Shown here in pieces: positions 1 to 8,303 of a stretch of DNA of 64,000 nucleotides. This stretch comes from Hyphomicrobiales bacterium. GTDB lineage: Bacteria > Pseudomonadota > Alphaproteobacteria > Rhizobiales > Rhizobiaceae. Below the pieces are notes generated by a model that saw only the letters and a list, made by a program, of their open reading frames with translations, ran no database searches and was not told the origin of the DNA. Within the stretch, counting starts at the first letter, position 1. Every line of letters begins with the position of its first letter. The DNA lies in NCBI GenBank assembly GCA_900465685.1, contig UEGR01000014.1, positions 83,926 through 147,925 on the forward strand. The letters run 5' to 3'. A program made the translations under genes and the position numbers.

Positions 1-18
1 TTTGCTGGAAATGCTCTA
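1..18. repeat. Tail of a Bru-RS-like palindromic repeat (cut by window edge)
   Basis: The first 18 bases are an exact reverse complement of 39736-39753, the left end of the full-length repeat at 39736-39838. This is therefore the terminal part of another copy in the opposite orientation, lying just beyond the MarR gene terminator. The rest of the copy is outside the window. Confidence 0.7.
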
Positions 19-24
19 AGCAAC

Positions 25-58
25 AAAAAAGCCGATCCGCTTTCAAAAGCGGATCGGC
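25..58 (-). terminator. Rho-independent terminator of the MarR gene
   Basis: A perfect 12-bp stem (31-42 with 47-58, loop TCAA) is followed on the minus strand by six T (complement of 25-30). It lies just downstream of the MarR stop codon at 77. Confidence 0.9.
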
Positions 59-76
59 CTATGATTCAGCATAATC

Positions 77-583
77 TCAAAGTTCATTTTTACGGATATT
101 GCGCAGCATTTTCTGCAAGGTGCCGACAAAGGCGCGGTGCTCGTCCTCATCAATGCCCTCAAACAACTGCAACAGCAGGTCATACATAGTCGGCCATGCT
201 TCGTTGAAGATGTTGCGCCCTTCTTCAGTCATCGAAATATCGCGGATGCGCATGTCTTCGGCGCGCGCCTGACGGCGAATGTAACCCTGTTCTTCAAGCG
301 AATCGAGCGTGCGGCTCATCGTCGATTGTTCGGTCACGGTAAACACCGCAAGCTCGTTGATCGTGGCCGAAGGGGTCACACTCAGGACGGCGAGCGTGCG
401 CAGCTTGACCGTCGTGATCTGGCGGCCCTTCAGCCCATCCGCGAGGTTAGCGTTATAGCGCGCCATCAGGCGGTTCATCAGGTAGGGCGCAAAACTGTTC
501 AGGCCGATCTCGCCCAGCGAACGCGCGGGATTCTCTTCCAGATGCTCGGAAGCCAGAACCGTACCTGAGAAGCGTTCCTCCAT
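77..583 (-). CDS. MarR-family transcriptional regulator
   Basis: This 168-residue protein has the length and layout of a MarR winged-helix dimer. Residues ~60-130 carry the wHTH, with a recognition-helix stretch TVTEQSTMSRTLDSLEEQGY and a basic wing RRQARAEDMRIRDISMTEEG. MarR proteins normally repress a nearby gene until a small, often aromatic, ligand binds. The start ATG at 583 has a GAGGGAA ribosome site. The gene is flanked by its own terminator (25-58) and that of the MFS gene (699-733), so it is a separate transcript although it follows the catabolic genes on the same strand. Control of the adjacent MFS/hydrolase/monooxygenase genes is inferred from position only. Confidence 0.9.
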   Translation of the reverse strand: MEERFSGTVLASEHLEENPARSLGEIGLNSFAPYLMNRLMARYNANLADGLKGRQITTVKLRTLAVLSVTPSATINELAVFTVTEQSTMSRTLDSLEEQGYIRRQARAEDMRIRDISMTEEGRNIFNEAWPTMYDLLLQLFEGIDEDEHRAFVGTLQKMLRNIRKNEL

Positions 584-698
584 GAATTCCCTCGCTTTAG
601 ATCATGGTTGCAACAGTCATGCGCCCGATGCGGTTCGGCATCAGGCGCAACAAGGCGCTCTCATCGGTGTTAATATCGGTTGCGGAAAGAAGCCAGAG

Positions 699-733
699 AA
701 AAAGGCGGATGCGACCTGTCATTCGCATCCGCC
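699..733 (-). terminator. Rho-independent terminator of the MFS gene
   Basis: An 11-bp perfect stem (704-714 with 723-733, 8-base loop) is followed on the minus strand by five T (complement of 699-703). It sits 20-55 bp downstream of the MFS stop codon and ends the 4742-754 operon. Confidence 0.85.
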
Positions 734-753
734 ACATCCGCAAAGGTCCTGGA

Positions 754-2064
754 TTAGGAACGGGAGGCCTCGCCCGAAATGCCGTTACCGCTGGCGGCAA
801 TGGCGACCTTGTCGTCGTTCAGGCTGAAGCTCTCGCGGGTGACCACCAGAATGATGGCCAGAATGATCGCTTCCATGATGGCGAAGGTCAGGAAGGCGCT
901 GACAAAAGACCCACCCGAAAACTTGATGACCACGCCCATGACCCAGGGTGAAATGAAGGTCGCAAGGATGGCGAAAATCTCGGCATAGCCAACCGCTGCC
1001 GTCGCCAGTTCTTCCGGATATTTTTCGCTCAGAAAGGCGAAGATCGCACCGCCGCCGAAAAGCGCTACGCCGCTCAAAAGCGCCATCAGGATAAGCCAGC
1101 CAAAGCCAAGCGGTACCGCCATGCCGAGGGTGAACATTGCCGCGACCAGAACGGCAAGCACGGTTCCGAATTTGATCATCCCCGTTTTGTTCAGGCGGTC
1201 GGCGGCGTAACCGCCGATGACGAGAAACACGACCTGCGACAGCCCCATCAAGGTGCCGATCAGGGCCGCGTCTTCCACCGGCAGCTGATGCACGGCAATA
1301 TATCCGGGAATGACCCATGTCGCGGTTCCGGCAATGGCCATCGTGCAGGCCGAAATGCCGAGGCTGCCGACGATGATCCATTTCGAGCGGAAGATGCTGG
1401 CCAGCGATGCCGTGGAGGTCTGCTGTTTTTCCGGTTCCCAGCGAAAATCCTTAAAGCCGATATGGGCGGGATTGTTGCGGGTGAAGAGCAGCACGCCAGC
1501 CGCCGTCACCAGCGTACCGATGGCAAGAATGGCGAAGAAGGTGCGCCAGCCATAGGTGATGGAAAGCGGAATGCCAATCGCGAAGTCTAGCGTGATTGCA
1601 AGACTATAGGCCGCGAGGATCAAGCCGATCATGCTGCCGCGACGCTTCTGCGGGAACCAGCCGATGATGAGTTTCATATTGCCGAGGAAAATTGCCGCGT
1701 CGAAGAAACCGATGAACAGGCGCAGCGCAATCAGCTGGGCGTAGGTCTGGACATAGACTTGCGCCACCATGCCGATGGCGGTGCAGAACAGACCGATCAG
1801 CAGCAGCGACCGCGCATTCATGCGACGGCTCAATTGCGACCAGACAATCATGCCGAGACCATAGGTCAGCGCGAATATCCCCTGCGCCAGACCGGCCTGC
1901 GCGGAATCGAGCTGAAGTGTTTCCGAAATGAACGGTATCACTGCCGCAAAGGCGTACCAGTCGGCGGCGAGAAACATCTCGCATAACAGCGCCAGCGCCA
2001 GCATGCCCCATTGCCAGCGCTTTATTCTGGATTGATCGAAGTCCGATAGGCTTTCCCATTGCAT
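754..2064 (-). CDS. MFS transporter, probably aromatic/organic acid uptake
   Basis: The 436-residue product has the length and hydrophobic pattern of a 12-helix major facilitator. TM1 starts near residue 20 (MLALALLCEMFLAADWYAFA), and a loop 2-3 segment contains SQLSRRMNARSLLLIG. The central loop (~residues 195-220) is short and charged and separates two six-helix halves. ATG 2064 has GGGGA eight bases upstream. The gene is last in an operon with an alpha/beta hydrolase and a two-component monooxygenase, which suggests import of the operon substrate or export of a product. A small GC hairpin (2103-2118) lies in the 83-bp gap before it. The substrate cannot be read from sequence. Confidence 0.85.
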   Translation of the reverse strand: MQWESLSDFDQSRIKRWQWGMLALALLCEMFLAADWYAFAAVIPFISETLQLDSAQAGLAQGIFALTYGLGMIVWSQLSRRMNARSLLLIGLFCTAIGMVAQVYVQTYAQLIALRLFIGFFDAAIFLGNMKLIIGWFPQKRRGSMIGLILAAYSLAITLDFAIGIPLSITYGWRTFFAILAIGTLVTAAGVLLFTRNNPAHIGFKDFRWEPEKQQTSTASLASIFRSKWIIVGSLGISACTMAIAGTATWVIPGYIAVHQLPVEDAALIGTLMGLSQVVFLVIGGYAADRLNKTGMIKFGTVLAVLVAAMFTLGMAVPLGFGWLILMALLSGVALFGGGAIFAFLSEKYPEELATAAVGYAEIFAILATFISPWVMGVVIKFSGGSFVSAFLTFAIMEAIILAIILVVTRESFSLNDDKVAIAASGNGISGEASRS

Positions 2065-2147
2065 GGTCTGGTTCCCCTTATTTTTACCTGCAACTTCATA
2101 ATGCTCCCAAGCGGGAGCGTGCGGTGCCCAATGCTTGAAAACGGACC

Positions 2148-2933
2148 TCAGACCGTCGACAGGAAATCGCGCACAAGTGTCGCCGCCGCCGGCGTCTCTT
2201 CAAACAGCAGATGGCCGGTTGCGCCGAGCTTCTCCAGCCGTGCGCCGGCGATCCCGCGCTGCCATTCTTCGGCATATTGCGCGGGGATAACCCGGTCTTC
2301 CTCGCCCCAGAGGATCAGGGTCGGCATGTTCAGCCGGTGCAGCCAATGGCCAAGCTTTTGATTGCCGCGGCCGTCGGTTGCGTGGACCCGCGCCAGCGCA
2401 CCCATTTCGCGTCCCAGTGCTGCATCGAACCGGTTGTCGGGCGCAGATGGGAAATAGCGGAGCGCGACCGCTGGATCGTGCGCCAGATGCGCAGGGATAT
2501 CGGCAGGCGCGACCTGAAACAGATCGGGAAGAGGGATTGCCGGAAGGTCAAGACCGGCGGGTGCTGCCAGAAACAGCGCGGAGAGCCTGTCCGGCTGTCT
2601 GATCGCATATTCGGCGGCGATCCAGCCGCCCAGCGAAAAGCCGCCGAGGCTGAACTGGTCCAGCCCCAGCGTATCGAAGAAATCCATGTAATGGAGCACA
2701 TAGTCGCCCATCTGCACGATATCGGCATCATCGTCGCTTTCACCAAAATTCGGATGAAACGGAATGATCAGCCGGTTTCGCGAAGCAATATCGGCGAGGC
2801 TGTCGAAGCCGGGAAATGTTCCGGTTCCATGCAGGAAGACGACATCCTTGCCTTCACCTTTCACGAGATAGGTGATGGTTTTGCCCCGGATTTCGACCGT
2901 GCGTTTTTCAAAACTGTTCGAGTAATTCAACAT
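2148..2933 (-). CDS. Alpha/beta-fold hydrolase (catabolic esterase/C-C or amide hydrolase)
   Basis: The 261-residue protein has the complete alpha/beta hydrolase triad: nucleophile Ser100 in GFSLG, Asp213 in WGEEDR and His241 in GATGHLL. An oxyanion-hole segment FLHGTGTF lies at ~33-40. The family includes meta-cleavage product hydrolases, enol-lactonases and deformylases of aromatic pathways, and the length fits that group. The 5' end overlaps the FMN reductase gene by 26 bp, so the two are translationally coupled. With a flavin monooxygenase pair upstream, it probably acts on a ring-opened or esterified intermediate; this is inference and the exact bond is unknown. Confidence 0.8.
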   Translation of the reverse strand: MLNYSNSFEKRTVEIRGKTITYLVKGEGKDVVFLHGTGTFPGFDSLADIASRNRLIIPFHPNFGESDDDADIVQMGDYVLHYMDFFDTLGLDQFSLGGFSLGGWIAAEYAIRQPDRLSALFLAAPAGLDLPAIPLPDLFQVAPADIPAHLAHDPAVALRYFPSAPDNRFDAALGREMGALARVHATDGRGNQKLGHWLHRLNMPTLILWGEEDRVIPAQYAEEWQRGIAGARLEKLGATGHLLFEETPAAATLVRDFLSTV

Positions 2934-3486
2934 CTTTCCACCTTATGCCGCTGGCTTGGTGTGACTGGACCAATTGCTTTCTCATCTGGTCGACGGCGCT
3001 GTCGATCCGCGCTTCGAGGGCCGGAGGCAAAAGCCCGTCCGGTTCCAGTTCCGCCGAACAGGCATAAATGCCGGTTGCGACGGTTCCCGCTTCGAAAAAG
3101 CCGAAGAGCGGACGCAGATGATGCTCGACGACCAGCGCGTGACGATGCCCGCCGCCCACCGCGCACAGCACGGTCGGGCGACCGCGCAGCGCCAATGGAT
3201 GCACGAGATCGAACACATGCTTGAAAAGGCCGGGATAGCTGCCCTGATAGACCGGGCAGCCGACGATCAAGGCATCGCAATGCTCGATCTCCGAAATGAG
3301 GCTTTCGGATTGCCGGTCGAGCGCCTTGCGATTGACGGTAAACAGGTTCGGCCCGGCATGCGACAGGTCCAGATGCGTGACCGACACATCGTCTTCCGCT
3401 TCCAGCCTTGCGGCAATCGCCTGGGTTAGCCGGTGAACTTTCGTCGGGCGATCACACCCGACGAAGCTGACAATATTTCTCGTCAT
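2908..3486 (-). CDS. NAD(P)H-dependent FMN reductase
   Basis: Translation from ATG 3486 (MTRNIVSFVGC) gives 192 residues with the flavodoxin-like fold of NADPH-dependent FMN reductases. Features are an N-terminal beta strand and phosphate loop, and CDALIVGCPVYQGSYPGLFK around residues 70-90 for flavin binding. Such enzymes supply reduced flavin to a partner monooxygenase. The gene starts 8 bp after the stop of the acyl-CoA-dehydrogenase-fold monooxygenase gene, which makes that protein the obvious partner. A longer in-frame reading exists but its extra 104 residues are the shadow of the upstream gene. It resembles MsuE/SsuE-type reductases in length, although no sulfonatase genes are nearby. 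Confidence 0.85.
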   Translation of the reverse strand: MTRNIVSFVGCDRPTKVHRLTQAIAARLEAEDDVSVTHLDLSHAGPNLFTVNRKALDRQSESLISEIEHCDALIVGCPVYQGSYPGLFKHVFDLVHPLALRGRPTVLCAVGGGHRHALVVEHHLRPLFGFFEAGTVATGIYACSAELEPDGLLPPALEARIDSAVDQMRKQLVQSHQASGIRWKDVELLEQF

Positions 3487-3494
3487 GGCCGGTC

Positions 3495-4742
3495 TCAGTT
3501 TTCGCTGATGCCGAAAACGGTCCACCGTGCATCGGGGCCGGGCAGGCCGAGCAGACCCTTGCCGCATTCCTCGACGATCTGGTCGGCAAGCAGAATATGC
3601 TGGGTGCCGGAATGAATGTCGCGATAGAAACGCTGCATGGCCGTGTTGTGCAGCGATGCGCCGCGCGCCGCACGATGCGCAAATGTCGCCACATCGGAAA
3701 CGATGTCGTGCATATAGCGCAGCGAGAGCTTTACCATCGTCATCTGGTCGAGGGTTGGAACACCGCCAGATGCGGTGGTCTGCGAGACATCTTCCCATGT
3801 TTCCATGGCAAGCGCCCGCGCCGCCCGATAGCGGGCTTCGGCATTGGCAAACTGGAACCGCAGGCTGGCGCTATCCGCACTCTTGCCGAACGGGTCCTGC
3901 CGCTGGCGGATCACCTTGGCGAGTTCGTCGAGTATCCGGCGACCAACGCCGATGGCCCAGCTCGTATGGGTGAGGGCGCTGTAGCCCGCCAGTCCGAGAT
4001 GGCCCTGCGACTGACCGCGTTTCGGTGCGGATTGCGTGAAACTATAGACCATGGAATCCGGTACGAAGAGGTCTTCATCGGTTGCAAGCGTATAGTCGAA
4101 GCTGCCGGTCGCGCGCAGGCCCAGCACATCCCAGTTGCCGAGCAGCTGGATCGTCGAGCGCGGGTGATGCGCGACGATGATCTGCGGTGCGCCAGTTTCG
4201 TCTTTCAGCAACGCCTTGCCGCTCGGGTCCTTGGGATCGAGCAGGAAACAGCCGGAATGAATCCATTCCGCGTGGAAGATGGAGCTTCCATAGGCCCAGT
4301 TGCCGCGGATCATGTAACCGCCATCGACCTTGCGGGCAAAGCCGCGTGGCACGCCGTTGCCTGCAATGGTGACATCGACGCCGTCCTTGAACACATTGGC
4401 AATCCCCTCGTCGTCGAGGTAGATCGCCATGGTCGTGCCTTCCATATTGTTGACCATGGTGCACCAGCCGGATGAGGCATGGGCATAGGAAAGCGCCGAC
4501 ATGATTTTCATGGCATCGATCGGGCGCAGTTCCGCGCCGCCGACTTCCTTCGGAAACAGCATCGTGTAGAAGCCGCCCTTGCGCATCGCATCCACGACGT
4601 CATCATGCATCCGCCCGAGTTGTTCCGCTTCTTCCGCCTTTTCTTCAATCAAAGGTAGAATGGCTTGCAGACGGTCGTTGAAGCCCTGAATGACTGCGGA
4701 ATAGTTGTCGGCGGTGTGAGCCCGGTGCACGCTGGTATCCAA
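3495..4742 (-). CDS. Acyl-CoA-dehydrogenase-fold flavin monooxygenase (HsaA/DszC-like oxygenase component)
   Basis: The product belongs to the acyl-CoA dehydrogenase superfamily. It has an N-terminal helical domain, a middle beta domain (ADNYSAVIQGF... to HPRSTIQLLGNWDVLGLRATGS) and a C-terminal helical bundle. I see no clear catalytic Glu context of a true dehydrogenase, and the next gene encodes an FMN reductase, as in two-component monooxygenases (HsaA, DszC, p-hydroxyphenylacetate hydroxylase C2). I place the start at TTG 4742: AGGGGA lies 6 bases upstream and the protein (415 aa) then begins LDTSVHRAH. An ATG at 4802 would add a 20-residue tail with no family resemblance. Probable role: hydroxylation or oxidative dealkylation of an aromatic intermediate. 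Confidence 0.75.
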   Translation of the reverse strand: MDTSVHRAHTADNYSAVIQGFNDRLQAILPLIEEKAEEAEQLGRMHDDVVDAMRKGGFYTMLFPKEVGGAELRPIDAMKIMSALSYAHASSGWCTMVNNMEGTTMAIYLDDEGIANVFKDGVDVTIAGNGVPRGFARKVDGGYMIRGNWAYGSSIFHAEWIHSGCFLLDPKDPSGKALLKDETGAPQIIVAHHPRSTIQLLGNWDVLGLRATGSFDYTLATDEDLFVPDSMVYSFTQSAPKRGQSQGHLGLAGYSALTHTSWAIGVGRRILDELAKVIRQRQDPFGKSADSASLRFQFANAEARYRAARALAMETWEDVSQTTASGGVPTLDQMTMVKLSLRYMHDIVSDVATFAHRAARGASLHNTAMQRFYRDIHSGTQHILLADQIVEECGKGLLGLPGPDARWTVFGISEN

Positions 4743-4770
4743 AACGGTTCCCCTTGATTTAGTCGTTGTA

Positions 4771-4823
4771 AGCGGGAATGATACGAACAAGAGCGGGAAC
4801 AAACATTCCCCCCGAATGGGGGG
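4771..4823. promoter_or_regulatory. Candidate operators between the monooxygenase and LuxR genes
   Basis: The 102-bp divergent gap holds AGCGGGAA twice in direct orientation (4771-4778 and 4792-4799), exactly 21 bp apart. It also holds a perfect inverted repeat of six C and six G around GAAT (4808-4823). The 11-mer AAGCGGGAATG at 4770-4780 recurs at 14950-14960 upstream of the other catabolic operon. Two-turn spacing is typical of AraC or LuxR dimer sites. Which regulator binds is unknown. Confidence 0.5.
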
Positions 4824-4844
4824 CTTGGGAATTCGGGAGAGAGA

Positions 4845-5636
4845 ATGCCCAGGGAAATACTATCGATAGACGAGCGGGTCTCTGCAGCACTTTCTGTTGC
4901 GGAGAGCCGTAATTATGACGATTTTACAATCGCTTGCGATTATTTTGCGGCGCATGTTCTGCGCGTGCGCTCGCTTGGGATTTATTTGCTGGAGAATAAT
5001 CGTCCGCGCCTTTTTCACAGCATCAACACGCCCACCGGCTTTCTTCTCGAATATCAGAACGGGCTGGCGGATTCAGATCCGATGATTGCGGCAGTTGTGC
5101 AGAATGCCAGTGCGGTTGCGGGCTCGCGATTGCCCCAGAATGCAGCGGGCAATGTGCCGCTGATGCGAACGCTGCTCTATCGATGGAACTACAACGATAA
5201 CTTGTGCTGTCCGGTTTATGTTGGCGGTAATATTCAGGCGCTGATTTATGCCGCCGGTTTCGAGATGCACGCAACACAGCTCGAAGAGCAGGTGTCACTG
5301 CTGTGCCGCTCGTCGGCGCTTGCCTTGCGCAATATTCAGGAAGGCCGTCCGGCGAAGACGCCCGGCGCCAATCTGACCAGTCTGCCGCCGCGTCTTTCAA
5401 CCGTCGCCCGGTTGCTGGCTGCGGGCAATACCAACAAGCAGATCGCACGGCATCTGGAACTTTCGCCCCATACGGTGAAGGATTATGTCGACGATCTGAT
5501 CAAGCGTTTCGGTGTGCATAACAGAACCGAAGTGGCCGTGATGATCAACCGCATGAGCGGCGGGACAAAAGCCGAGCCAGCGGGGTTTGCCCTGTCCGGA
5601 CACGAGCGGCGCGGCCTTCCGATAGAACATTTCTGA
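4845..5636 (+). CDS. LuxR-family solo transcriptional regulator with autoinducer-binding-like domain
   Basis: The 263-residue protein has the two-domain LuxR plan: an N-terminal ligand-binding region (~15-165; conserved-type aromatic/acidic stretch EYQNGLADSDPM and YRWNYND) and a C-terminal HTH (~180-236; LAAGNTNKQIARHLELSPHT, then VKDYVDDLIKRFGVHNRTE). No luxI-type synthase occurs in the window, so it is an orphan ('solo') LuxR. It is divergent from the monooxygenase operon with only 102 bp between, so it probably controls that operon. Its ligand may be an aromatic substrate rather than an acyl-homoserine lactone; this is inference. Confidence 0.85.
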   Translation: MPREILSIDERVSAALSVAESRNYDDFTIACDYFAAHVLRVRSLGIYLLENNRPRLFHSINTPTGFLLEYQNGLADSDPMIAAVVQNASAVAGSRLPQNAAGNVPLMRTLLYRWNYNDNLCCPVYVGGNIQALIYAAGFEMHATQLEEQVSLLCRSSALALRNIQEGRPAKTPGANLTSLPPRLSTVARLLAAGNTNKQIARHLELSPHTVKDYVDDLIKRFGVHNRTEVAVMINRMSGGTKAEPAGFALSGHERRGLPIEHF

Positions 5637-5675
5637 AAACGCTTTCCGTCATAAGCGAAAAGCGTTTCGTTTTCT
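5637..5675. terminator. Hairpin terminator between convergent genes
   Basis: A 9-bp perfect stem, AAACGCTTT with AAAGCGTTT (5637-5645 with 5659-5667), has a 13-base loop and is followed by a T-rich run. It starts one base after the LuxR stop and lies just before the stop of the convergent hydrolase gene, so it may serve both strands. It is AT-rich and therefore only moderately stable. Confidence 0.5.
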
Positions 5676-5680
5676 CGGCC

Positions 5681-6511
5681 TTACGGACAGAGAAATTTAA
5701 CGGCGCGGCTTTCGGGATCGCACAGCGTGTCGATCACATTGCAATGATGCGTGCCGTCGATTTCCCAGGCGCTGGTCTCGGTCCCTAATCCGTACCAGAT
5801 GTTTGCCAGCAACGCATTTTGCCGCCGGAATTCCATCAGTTCGTCACCGCCGACACAGCAATGCACGGCAATATCAGCGCGTGGGCGCTGTAGCACGGCG
5901 CTTTCTGCGACGGCTTCTTCCGCATCCATGTGGAAAATGTCGTTCATCGCGGTTTTGAGCAGCGGGCGCAAATCATGTAACCCGCTGATCGAAAGAACAC
6001 GGCTGATCCGTTCCGCTGTTGCCGCCGCAATGGGTGCGTTCTCGCAAGCCATGCGGCTGACCAGATGGCCGCCTGCGGAATGGCCGGTCAGCGCAATGTC
6101 GCCGTCCACTTCCTGCGCCAGCCGGTCGACAAAGCGACCGATTTCCAGCGTGATGCCGGAAATCCGCGCTTCGGGGCACAGCGTATAGCTCGGCATGGCC
6201 ACGCGATAACCGCGCGTGAGCGCTCCCTGCGCCAGATGCGACCAGAAGCTTTTGTCCAGCCCCTTCCAATAGCCGCCATGAACATAGACGAGCGTACCCT
6301 TGGCCGTGCTTTCCGGCAGGAAGAGATCGTAATGGTTGCGCGCACCCTCGGCATAAGCGATGTCAGGGATCAGGCGGCCCTGATCGCGCATTTTTGCGCG
6401 AAAGCCGGAGGCCAGTTCCGCCCAGCGGGGCGGATACGTGGCGGAATCGCTGATGGCTTTCATGTTGTCATAGGCGGTATCGAAATCTTGAAGCACTGAA
6501 GTCTCCTGCAT
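5681..6511 (-). CDS. Alpha/beta hydrolase resembling kynurenine formamidase
   Basis: The 276-residue protein has the HGGYW motif (residues 78-82) and GHSAG with Ser145 that mark the arylformamidase/esterase-lipase branch of alpha/beta hydrolases. A GTHHCNVID segment near residue 255 is a likely source of the catalytic His. Kynurenine formamidases hydrolyse N-formyl groups from anthranilate-type amines. The gene is the last of the 14900-5681 operon and starts 20 bp after the 2-aminobenzoate-CoA-ligase-like gene. Together these suggest release of an aminobenzoate-like acid from an amide or ester, followed by CoA activation. Actual substrate unknown; no other kynurenine pathway gene is nearby. 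Confidence 0.8.
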   Translation of the reverse strand: MQETSVLQDFDTAYDNMKAISDSATYPPRWAELASGFRAKMRDQGRLIPDIAYAEGARNHYDLFLPESTAKGTLVYVHGGYWKGLDKSFWSHLAQGALTRGYRVAMPSYTLCPEARISGITLEIGRFVDRLAQEVDGDIALTGHSAGGHLVSRMACENAPIAAATAERISRVLSISGLHDLRPLLKTAMNDIFHMDAEEAVAESAVLQRPRADIAVHCCVGGDELMEFRRQNALLANIWYGLGTETSAWEIDGTHHCNVIDTLCDPESRAVKFLCP

Positions 6512-6531
6512 GTTTCATGCGTGAAGCCGCG

Positions 6532-8160
6532 TCAGGCGCGGGCTTCGGTTGCCGCCTGCGCGCGCAGGGCGGATCGCTGCAATTTTCCGGATTCTGTCTT
6601 GGGCAGGCTGGAAACCCAGCATATCAGGCGCGGATATTTATAGGGTGCGAGTTCGCTTTTGACATGGCGTTGCAGTGTTTCCTGCAAGCTCGCATCGCCA
6701 TTATAGCCCTCGTTCAGCACCACATAGGCTTTTACGATGCAGCCCCGTTCCTCATCCGGCGCTGCCACCACGCCGCATTCCGCCACAGCCGGATGCGCGA
6801 GCAGGCTGGCCTCGACCTCCGGTCCGGCAATATTGTATCCGGCGGAAACGATCATGTCGTCGTTGCGGGCCTGATACCAGAAGTAGCCGTCCTCATCCAT
6901 GACATAGGTATCGCCGGTGATGTTCCAGCCGTTCTCGACATATTTGGTCTGGCGCGGATCGGCCAGATATTTGCAGCCGAGCGGCCCGCGAACGGCAAGG
7001 CGTCCGGGGGTGCCGGGCGCGCATTCCTGCCCGTTGTCATCGATGACGCGTGCTTCATAGCCGGGGATTGGCTTGCCGGTCGCGCCGGGACGAATGTCGT
7101 TTTCCGGCGCGGAAATGAAAATATGCAGCATTTCCGTTGCACCGATGCCGTCTGCCAGCGAAAGCCCGGTCGCGCGCTTCCACGCTTCGAAAGTGGGGAG
7201 CGGCAAGGCTTCACCGGCTGAAACGCATTTGCGCAGTGAAGACAGATCATATTGATCAATTTTCGAAAGCATGGCGCGATAGGCCGTCGGCGCGGTAAAA
7301 CAGACAGTCGGCTTATATTCGCCGATGGCGAGCGCCAGATCATGGGGCGCGGTCTTTGCCGGAAGTGCTGTCGAAGCACCAATCCTGAATGGAAAGAGAA
7401 CCAGTCCGCCAAGACCGAATGTGAAAGCCAGCGGCGGCGAGCCGATGAAGATATCGTCTTCCGTCGCGTCCAATATGTGGTGCGCATAGCAGTCGCAGAT
7501 GATCAGCAGGTCGCGGTGAAAATGGATCGTCGCTTTCGGCAAGCCCGTGGTGCCGGATGTGAAGCCGAGCAGGCAGGGATCATCCGCCCGCGTTGCCACT
7601 GCATCGAAAGCGCTGGATGCATCGGCCAGCAATGCGCCAAGTTCACCGCCCGCATTGTCCTCCCAGGTCACCAGTGTCTTGACGAAGCTGGTCTGCGCCA
7701 CGGCATTTTGCATTTCGCCGATCAGCGCGTGATCGCAAAAGGCGATGCTGATCTCGGCCTTGTCGATGATCTGGACCAGCTCCCGGGCGCGCAAAAGCGG
7801 CATGGTCGCCACGACGACACCACCTGCCTTGATGATCGCCAGATAAAGCGCAATCTTGGTCGGGTTATTGCCCGAGCGGATCATGACGCGGTTGCCGGTT
7901 TTCATGCCGAGCTTGTCGGTCAGCACATTGGCGATCTTGTTGATCATGGCGGCAAGATCGCGATAGGTCCAGCGCACGCCCGGCGCCTGCAAGGCGATGC
8001 GGTCGCCTTTGCCGTTTGCCAGATGCGCATCCACCAGTTCATAGGTCGCGTTCAGCTGTTCCGGGTAGCCGAGTTCGTCGAGGTTGATGATATCCGGTAG
8101 AAGTTCCGCAGCCGGGAGATTATCCAGAACGAATGTGTCCACATGAGCGCTGGGGTGCAT
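6532..8160 (-). CDS. AMP-forming acyl-CoA synthetase, 2-aminobenzoate/benzoate-CoA ligase-like
   Basis: The 542-residue protein is a full-length ANL-family ligase. The phosphate-binding loop FTSGTTGLPKATIHFHRD lies at ~195-212, the adenylate motif GIGATEMLHIF near 320, and the hinge/CoA segment GYNIAGPEVEASLLAHPAVAE near 430. The catalytic Lys is in PKTESGKLQR near the C terminus. The N terminus SAHVDTFVLDNLP is of the type I recognise from proteins annotated as 2-aminobenzoate-CoA ligase. It would convert an aromatic acid plus ATP and CoA to the aryl-CoA. It sits in an operon with an importer and a formamidase-like hydrolase. No aryl-CoA ring reductase or oxygenase (box, ACMR) is in the window, so the next step must be elsewhere or be done by the monooxygenases here. 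Confidence 0.82.
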   Translation of the reverse strand: MHPSAHVDTFVLDNLPAAELLPDIINLDELGYPEQLNATYELVDAHLANGKGDRIALQAPGVRWTYRDLAAMINKIANVLTDKLGMKTGNRVMIRSGNNPTKIALYLAIIKAGGVVVATMPLLRARELVQIIDKAEISIAFCDHALIGEMQNAVAQTSFVKTLVTWEDNAGGELGALLADASSAFDAVATRADDPCLLGFTSGTTGLPKATIHFHRDLLIICDCYAHHILDATEDDIFIGSPPLAFTFGLGGLVLFPFRIGASTALPAKTAPHDLALAIGEYKPTVCFTAPTAYRAMLSKIDQYDLSSLRKCVSAGEALPLPTFEAWKRATGLSLADGIGATEMLHIFISAPENDIRPGATGKPIPGYEARVIDDNGQECAPGTPGRLAVRGPLGCKYLADPRQTKYVENGWNITGDTYVMDEDGYFWYQARNDDMIVSAGYNIAGPEVEASLLAHPAVAECGVVAAPDEERGCIVKAYVVLNEGYNGDASLQETLQRHVKSELAPYKYPRLICWVSSLPKTESGKLQRSALRAQAATEARA

Positions 8161-8197
8161 GCTCTTCTCCTGTCAATGCCAGTTTACGTTCGGCTGC

Positions 8198-8290
8198 TAG
8201 AGCGGCATCAGTGGAGGCTGAACCGTTGTAGCCGTTCTAACTATTTGTTTTTACGGACATTTTGTCCGAAAGGCGCATCGCCTGTTTCGG
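8198..8290. repeat. Degenerate Bru-RS-like palindromic repeat inside the operon
   Basis: TAGAGCGG at the left end, then GCCGTTCTAACTATTTGTTTT (8231-8251) and a hairpin CGGACATTTTGTCCG (8254-8268), follow the order of the reversed 39736-39838 element with many mismatches. It lies between the LivF-type ATPase and the CoA ligase, so it is transcribed within the operon. Confidence 0.45.
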
Positions 8291-8303
8291 GATGTTCTCC
8301 CGG

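Noticed and set aside
4845..5636. Quorum-sensing pair
   Set aside because: Only the LuxR-type receptor is present; no LuxI-type synthase frame exists in the window.
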